The translations under genes were made by a program, and so were the position numbers. The notes under the pieces were generated by a model. The model saw only the letters and a list, made by a program, of their open reading frames with translations, did no database searches and had not been told where the DNA came from. A stretch of DNA of 10,790 nt from Desulfobulbaceae bacterium UBA2213 (GTDB taxonomy: Bacteria > Desulfobacterota > Desulfobulbia > Desulfobulbales > Desulfocapsaceae). Numbering within the stretch: the first letter of the stretch is position 1; each line of letters opens with the position of its first letter. The stretch is from positions 1 to 10,790 of the forward strand of contig DCUN01000049.1 of the NCBI GenBank assembly GCA_002327225.1, in the 5' to 3' direction. This document shows positions 7,484 through 10,790 of the stretch, one piece after another.

Positions 7484-7606
7484 GCAAAATGACCATTCTG
7501 TCATTCCCGAGCGCTTGTAGCGGGAATCCCTTGGTGTGCAATGAACGATGATATGGCTCCCCGTCGGCGCGGGAATAACAGGTGGTGGAGTGATTCGTTC
7601 TTTTGC
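7484..7606. repeat. Palindromic intergenic repeat with dRS3-like hairpin
   Basis: The block is bounded by GCAAAATGAC (7484-7493) and its near inverted copy GTTCTTTTGC (7597-7606). Inside are CTGTCATTCCCG and CGGGAAT (perfect 7-bp arms 7503-7509 and 7521-7527) and, near the right end, GCGGGAATAACAG, roughly mirroring the left CTGTCATTCCCG. It belongs to the same dispersed family as the copy at 3713-3763. Confidence 0.55.
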
Positions 7607-7635
7607 GAGCAGTTCATGTGGTGTTTGCAAGATGT

Positions 7636-7691
7636 TTCTCTGGTGAGAAGTATATTTTTTGCATATATGTTTGCTTTCTATGTCAGAAAGC
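7636..7691. promoter_or_regulatory. Candidate operators upstream of the cytochrome genes
   Basis: Two small perfect inverted repeats lie 90-145 bases before the first cytochrome start: TTCTC-TGGT-GAGAA (7636-7649) and GCTTTCT-ATGTC-AGAAAGC (7673-7691). Their centres are about 40 bases apart, roughly four helical turns, and they share a TTTCT/AGAAA core. This would suit an activator binding upstream, possibly the Fis-type regulator encoded next door. This rests on pattern alone. Confidence 0.3.
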
Positions 7692-7768
7692 GATAAATAG
7701 AACATTTGTCATTCATATTATAAATGGTTTGTCAGAGTCTCATAGGTACATTTGTTAAAATAAAATAA

Positions 7769-7776
7769 GGGAGGGG
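7769..7776 (+). promoter_or_regulatory. Strong ribosome binding site fixing the GTG start of the first cytochrome
   Basis: GGGAGGGG lies just upstream of GTG at 7781, with six bases between GGAGG and the start. It supports GTG as the initiation codon. The signal peptide begins directly after it. Confidence 0.7.
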
Positions 7777-7780
7777 AAAG

Positions 7781-8671
7781 GTGGAGAAAAAGGAGTCTGG
7801 AAAAAAAAAGGTAGTCCGGCAGAGTATATTTGGGGCCTTATGTCTGTTTTGCCTGGTAGCGACAGGGCTTGTTGGCGGGGCGCAGGCGGCGGAGGCCAAC
7901 GTTCAGGCGGAACCGGCGGCAGAGGGACAATCAACGATCCTGACAAGCAGCGACTGTGTTAAATGTCACTCCGAAGCGCCTAAAGATATTGCTGAAAAAG
8001 GCGGGGCCCATAAAACCGCAGTGAGCTGTGTGGACTGTCACGCGGGACATCCGCCCAACGTCCTGGAAATTATACCCCAATGCAGCCAATGTCACAGCGG
8101 GAAGAGCCATTATGAACTTGAAGGATGCCTGCAGTGTCATTCCAATCCGCATGCTCCCCTTGACCTCACCCTGGCTAAAAATCTCACCGCGCCGTGTTTG
8201 ACCTGCCATGAGCCGCAAAAGGTCCAGCTCAATCAATTCAAGAGTTTTCACAGCTCCATGGACTGCACTGCCTGTCACACCAAACATGGGGAGGCGCCGG
8301 CATGCATGAGTTGTCATGAAGGACATTCAGCGGCAATGGTTCAGGCAGACTGTGGGAGTTGCCATAAGGCGCATATGCCTCTGGAGGTTGCCTATACCAA
8401 GGAGCTGGATTCAAAAAATTGCGGGTCCTGTCATGATGAAGCCTTTAAACTGTTGATGGCCAGTCAGACCAAGCATCGTGACGTCAGTTGTGTGACCTGC
8501 CATCAGGATAAGCACAAGATGATTCCCCGCTGCGCAGATTGCCATGGAGCGCCCCATGCCCCCGGCATCGTAGCGAAATTTCCAAACTGCGGTGATTGTC
8601 ATAATACGGCTCATGATCTGAACAATATGAGCACTCCTGAAGTGAAGGCCACCAAGCCTGTAAAAAAATAA
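7781..8671 (+). CDS. Periplasmic dodecahaem c-type cytochrome (three tetrahaem modules)
   Basis: The 296-residue protein has a signal peptide with a basic start (KKESGKKK), a hydrophobic core to about residue 34 and a likely cut after AQA near residue 37. It then has twelve CxxCH haem-c sites with first cysteines at 59, 83, 101, 116, 139, 162, 175, 191, 214, 237, 251 and 270. The mature chain has exactly 24 histidines: 12 in CxxCH and 12 others, one after each haem site. This fits bis-histidine ligation of every haem. Sites fall into three groups of four about 75-80 residues apart, with linkers of the form HxPL-x5-KxL before modules two and three. The fold is probably of the cytochrome c3/NrfB/MtrA-like multihaem class (inference). 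It should carry electrons through the periplasm. GTG start is backed by a strong ribosome site. A whole-length paralogue follows at 8771. Confidence 0.93.
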   Translation: MEKKESGKKKVVRQSIFGALCLFCLVATGLVGGAQAAEANVQAEPAAEGQSTILTSSDCVKCHSEAPKDIAEKGGAHKTAVSCVDCHAGHPPNVLEIIPQCSQCHSGKSHYELEGCLQCHSNPHAPLDLTLAKNLTAPCLTCHEPQKVQLNQFKSFHSSMDCTACHTKHGEAPACMSCHEGHSAAMVQADCGSCHKAHMPLEVAYTKELDSKNCGSCHDEAFKLLMASQTKHRDVSCVTCHQDKHKMIPRCADCHGAPHAPGIVAKFPNCGDCHNTAHDLNNMSTPEVKATKPVKK

Positions 8672-8688
8672 CAGCGTGATGAAAATGA

Positions 8689-8742
8689 GCAAGGGGGGCG
8701 CGACGTTTCCAGCAAGATGTGTCGCCTCCCCCTTGCTTTTCT
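8689..8742 (+). terminator. Hairpin plus T tract between the two cytochrome genes
   Basis: Arms 8689-8704 and 8721-8736 pair over 16 positions with one mismatch and one G-T pair: GCAAGGGGG at the base against CCCCCTTGC. They enclose a 16-base loop and are followed directly by TTTTCT (8737-8742). It begins 18 bases after the stop of the first cytochrome. This is the form of an intrinsic terminator and would reduce, perhaps partially, read-through into the second cytochrome gene. The loop is longer than usual. Confidence 0.7.
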
Positions 8743-8770
8743 ACTGGATCAATACAATTTAGGTGAAACG

Positions 8771-9691
8771 ATGAGACAAGACAAGTGGATGAAAGGCGCT
8801 TGTTGCATAATGGTTATTGGCGTGCTGGGGCTTATCTCAGCCTGTGTCCAAGTGCAGGAAAACCAGACAGGGGGAACTGCCCCCTTGGTTCCTGAGCAGC
8901 AGGTAAATGTTGATGCACAAGCGCAAGCTGCCAAAGATGCAGCCGCCTTGAATCCTTACGAAACTGAGATAAAACCCTTGACGGTAGACCAGTGCGGCCA
9001 GTGCCACCCTGGGATCTTCCAGAAAATTAAAGAGAAAGGCGAGCGGCATCGTTTCCAGTGTCAGGATTGCCATCAGCAGTTGCATTCCTATAATCCGCTG
9101 AAACAAAACTGGGCAGAAGTTATGCCGCAGTGCGGCAGTTGCCATAAAGAACTACCCCATGGCAAGGCGTTTACCGCCTGCCTTGAATGCCACAAAGATC
9201 CCCATATGCCTCTGGAAATAGCAATGGACAAGAACCTGGTAGCCTCATGTGGCACATGTCACACCCAGCCCCAGGCGCAACTTGTTCAATTCCCCAGCGC
9301 TCACAGCCAACAGGAATGTACCGCCTGCCACTCAAAACACGGCCTGATTCCCTCCTGTATGGATTGTCATTCGCCCCATGTCCCTGATCAGGCCCTGGAA
9401 TCATGCAAATCGTGTCATCCTGTTCATAAACCCATGCAGGTCAGCTATAATGACTCGGAAGCGTCCAATACGACCTGCGGTTCCTGTCATGGCAGTGTCT
9501 TCAAGGAATGGTCCGGCACAACAAGTCTCCATGGGCAAGTCACCTGCGCCACGTGTCATGACACCCACGGCAAGATTCCTGACTGCCAGCAATGCCATAC
9601 TGCCCCGCATGACGCCAAGATTCTGCAGAAATTCCCGAGATGTCTTGATTGTCATATCAATGTGCATAATCTGCCGACAAAGGCAAAATAA
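8771..9691 (+). CDS. Lipoprotein dodecahaem c-type cytochrome, paralogue of the preceding gene
   Basis: I chose ATG 8771 over the longer frame from 8717. It has AGGTG five bases upstream and gives a proper lipoprotein signal: basic start, hydrophobic core and lipobox ISA-C25. The 306-residue product should be anchored by lipid at C25. An Ala/Gln-rich spacer (26-70) leads to twelve CxxCH sites, with first cysteines at 75, 97, 121, 137, 160, 183, 196, 212, 236, 259, 272 and 291. There are exactly 24 histidines, alternating CxxCH and single His, as in the upstream paralogue. The two align site by site along their length and share the KNL and H-[AM]-PL linker motifs, so they arose by tandem duplication. 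It is probably a membrane-attached electron carrier that exchanges electrons with the soluble one (inference). Inner or outer membrane cannot be decided. It follows a terminator-like hairpin and so may be expressed at a different level. Confidence 0.93.
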   Translation: MRQDKWMKGACCIMVIGVLGLISACVQVQENQTGGTAPLVPEQQVNVDAQAQAAKDAAALNPYETEIKPLTVDQCGQCHPGIFQKIKEKGERHRFQCQDCHQQLHSYNPLKQNWAEVMPQCGSCHKELPHGKAFTACLECHKDPHMPLEIAMDKNLVASCGTCHTQPQAQLVQFPSAHSQQECTACHSKHGLIPSCMDCHSPHVPDQALESCKSCHPVHKPMQVSYNDSEASNTTCGSCHGSVFKEWSGTTSLHGQVTCATCHDTHGKIPDCQQCHTAPHDAKILQKFPRCLDCHINVHNLPTKAK

Positions 9692-9712
9692 GGAAGTCAC
9701 TGTTTACCTTGG

Positions 9713-9753
9713 AGGCTCCTGCAAAATGACAAGCTGTCATTTTGCAGGAGCCT
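9713..9753 (+). terminator. Perfect 19-bp hairpin downstream of the cytochrome pair
   Basis: Arms 9713-9731 and 9735-9753 are exact reverse complements around an AGC loop, with GGCTCCTGCAAAATGACA as the left core. It begins 22 bases after the second cytochrome stop and is a likely transcript end, although no T run follows closely. The arm sequence is the same GCTCYTGCAAAATGAC motif found in the other spacers, here as two copies head to head. Confidence 0.6.
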
Positions 9754-9837
9754 TAACGACAACCTTTTCAAAAATATGCCATATACCTGGATCGGCCAAT
9801 ACAATACCATCGCCCTGTTCAAAATCAGAGAGGGAAG

Positions 9838-10023
9838 GTGGTGGAAGAACTCATATATGATGAAGTGAAACGTCTTTGCCTTGAGACCCGCCATTTGAAG
9901 GAGGAGCCCGATATTCTGAAAAAGGCCGTAGCGAACTTTGCTCAAGATAAGAAAAGTGGCTATAATATAGTAAGGATGATCAGCTGGTTATGTTCTTTTT
10001 TACAGCGGTGTATCACCCTTTAA
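9838..10023 (+). pseudogene. Relic of an IS3-family transposase OrfA (C-terminal fragment)
   Basis: A 61-codon frame contains EVKRLCLETRHLKEEPDIL followed by KKAVANFAQ (about 9862-9948). This resembles the conserved C-terminal leucine-zipper end of IS3-type OrfA proteins, usually of the form LRxENxxLxxERDILKKAxAFFAK. The N-terminal helix-turn-helix is missing, no OrfB follows and I see no terminal inverted repeats, so this is a decayed fragment. The rest of the frame, after about residue 40, is not recognisable. The open frame could by chance be translated from GTG at 9838, which has GGGAAGG before it, but I do not regard it as a functional gene. Confidence 0.45.
9938..9966 (+). promoter_or_regulatory. 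Candidate sigma-70-type promoter for the DUF4350-like gene
   Basis: A perfect -10 box TATAAT (9961-9966) has TTGCTC (9938-9943) 17 bases upstream as a weak -35 (TTG matches). It points toward the gene starting at 10082, giving a leader of about 110 bases that includes the short inverted repeat at 10028-10044. Placed within IS-relic sequence, it could be a promoter supplied by that remnant. Confidence 0.35.
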
Positions 10024-10027
10024 TGGA

Positions 10028-10044
10028 GCATGCTTCTAGCATGC
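10028..10044. repeat. Short inverted repeat GCATGC-TTCTA-GCATGC
   Basis: Two copies of the palindrome GCATGC, five bases apart, can form a 6-bp hairpin in the leader of the next gene. No T tract follows. It is either a small operator or chance. Confidence 0.3.
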
Positions 10045-10081
10045 AAGCGTGCCTGTAAGAAGCCCAATGGAGAAAAATCAT

Positions 10082-10790
10082 ATGATACAAATAAAGAGTT
10101 TCCGCTGTGCCTGGTTCCTTCTGCTTCTTTTCCTGCTTCCCGTATCGGCCACAGCCGGACCGACAGTGCTTTTTGACCAAGGCCATGGACAGCAATTTCT
10201 GGTTGAAAAGGATCGTCCGCTGGATCTTTCTCAACTGGCTTCTCTGTTTACTGAGGAAGGTGCAACGATCAGCGTCTCTAATAAGCCACTGACAGCAAAG
10301 TCTCTCGCCGATGTTGATGTTCTGATAATTTCAGGGCCATTTCTAGCTCTTTCAGAGGCAGAGATTGATGCCATTCTCCAATTTGTTGACCAAGGGGGAC
10401 GGTTGGCAGTCATGGCCCATATTGCTTCACCTCTGACGCAGCTTTTGAACCGGCTGGAAATATCAATTTCCTCTGCGCCCGTCTATGAGGTGCAAAACAC
10501 CCTTAAAGATAATACCCGTGATTTTATGGTGAGTCGCCTCGGGGATCATTCTCTGACCCGCGATATGGATGGTTTTATCGTTTATGGTGGCTGGGCCTTG
10601 ATGGGGCGCGGTAAGGATATGCAGGAGATTGCCGGCACCAGCCAGAATGCCTGGGTAGACTTAAACAATAATGGCGTTTTTAATGAGAAAGATGCCCGCC
10701 AGGCATTCTCCCTTATCATTGTTGGCACTTCAGGCCACGGTTCTTTTGCTGTTTTCGGCGATGACGCAATCTTCCAGAATCAATTCCTCA
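10082..10790 (+). CDS. Secreted DUF4350-like protein, N-terminal part (3' truncated by window edge)
   Basis: The frame runs from ATG 10082 off the right edge (236 codons visible). A signal peptide (hydrophobic core WFLLLLFLLP, probable cut after ATA at residue 25) suggests export. The mature start, TVLFDQGHGQQF (28-39), with a later ADVDVLIISGP and FVDQGGRLAVMAH (101-113), has the alternating strand and glycine pattern of a class I glutamine-amidotransferase-like Rossmann fold as in DUF4350 proteins. The family call is by resemblance. A 12-residue EF-hand-like loop, DLNNNGVFNEKD, lies at 193-204 and might bind calcium. ATG 10082 has GGAG nine bases upstream. An in-frame ATG at 10067 would add five residues and has a poorer site. 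The function is unknown. A related fold occurs in proteins of gliding/ABC-type envelope systems, but nothing here shows such a link. Confidence 0.7.
   Translation, partial: MIQIKSFRCAWFLLLLFLLPVSATAGPTVLFDQGHGQQFLVEKDRPLDLSQLASLFTEEGATISVSNKPLTAKSLADVDVLIISGPFLALSEAEIDAILQFVDQGGRLAVMAHIASPLTQLLNRLEISISSAPVYEVQNTLKDNTRDFMVSRLGDHSLTRDMDGFIVYGGWALMGRGKDMQEIAGTSQNAWVDLNNNGVFNEKDARQAFSLIIVGTSGHGSFAVFGDDAIFQNQFL

Larger units (their letters stand above)
7313..7780. other. Repeat-rich divergent spacer between kinase operon and cytochrome genes
   Basis: This 468-base stretch holds no credible gene; the minus-strand open frame here (7364-7705) is made of palindromic repeats. From left to right it contains a GCTCTTGCAAAAAG repeat half (near 7344), a 15-bp direct repeat (7403 and 7445), a palindromic repeat bounded by inverted copies of GCAAAANNAC (7484-7606), and an AT-rich segment (about 7650-7765) with two small inverted repeats just before the cytochrome ribosome site. 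Both divergent promoters must lie here, but I could not place convincing -35/-10 or sigma-54 boxes. Confidence 0.6.

Noticed and set aside
3543..7530. CRISPR array suggested by recurring palindromic repeats
   Set aside because: Repeats are not regularly spaced, differ in sequence, lie in separate spacers, and no cas genes are present.
7364..7705. 113-residue minus-strand open frame
   Set aside because: Composed of the palindromic repeats in the divergent spacer; low-complexity product without domain features.
7640..7780. Sigma-54 (-24/-12) promoter for the cytochrome genes
   Set aside because: I looked for GG-N10-GC in this stretch because of the neighbouring activator, but no site had the right spacing.
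8717..8770. Upstream ATG start for the second cytochrome (18 extra residues)
   Set aside because: It lies inside the hairpin arm region, has no good ribosome site and would spoil the lipoprotein signal; ATG 8771 is better.

Overview
The window looks like the chromosome of a Gram-negative anaerobe with a respiratory lifestyle, most likely a Desulfobacterota (Desulfobulbales-like) bacterium. This is an inference from gene content: two large multihaem c-type cytochromes, several large two-component regulators including a sigma-54 activator, a haem-binding sensor kinase, and intergenic spacers full of palindromic repeats. No rRNA or other taxonomic marker gene is present, so the assignment is tentative.

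Layout. (a) 1-380, +: the end of a tail-anchored zinc-ribbon protein whose N-terminus lies outside the window. (b) 570-962, -: a stand-alone receiver (CheY-like) protein, divergent from (c) 1118-3388, +: a membrane hybrid histidine kinase with a periplasmic haem-c (DUF3365/Tll0287-like) sensor, a PAS domain, a kinase core and a C-terminal receiver. (d) 3389-3770: a spacer containing a complete MITE-like element with 13-bp terminal inverted repeats and a 5-bp target duplication. (e) 7312-3771, -: a soluble GAF/PAS histidine kinase and an NtrC-family sigma-54 response regulator, joined by a 4-bp ATGA overlap. (f) 7313-7780: a repeat-rich divergent spacer. (g) 7781-8671 and 8771-9691, +: two paralogous 12-haem cytochromes, one predicted periplasmic and the other a lipoprotein, separated by a hairpin with a short T tract. 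(h) 9692-10081: a perfect hairpin, an IS3-like transposase relic and a candidate promoter. (i) 10082 to the right edge, +: the start of a secreted DUF4350-like protein.

Working picture (inference). The cytochromes are probably an electron-transfer pair in the periplasm and at a membrane face. They sit divergently next to the GAF/PAS kinase and sigma-54 regulator, which are the most economical candidate controllers. The haem-c hybrid kinase and the lone receiver could form a second redox-sensing input. The strongest structural observation is that each cytochrome is built from three consecutive tetrahaem modules. Each has exactly 12 haem-binding histidines plus 12 further histidines in strict alternation, which fits all-bis-histidine ligation. 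No porin or outer-membrane partner is present in the window.
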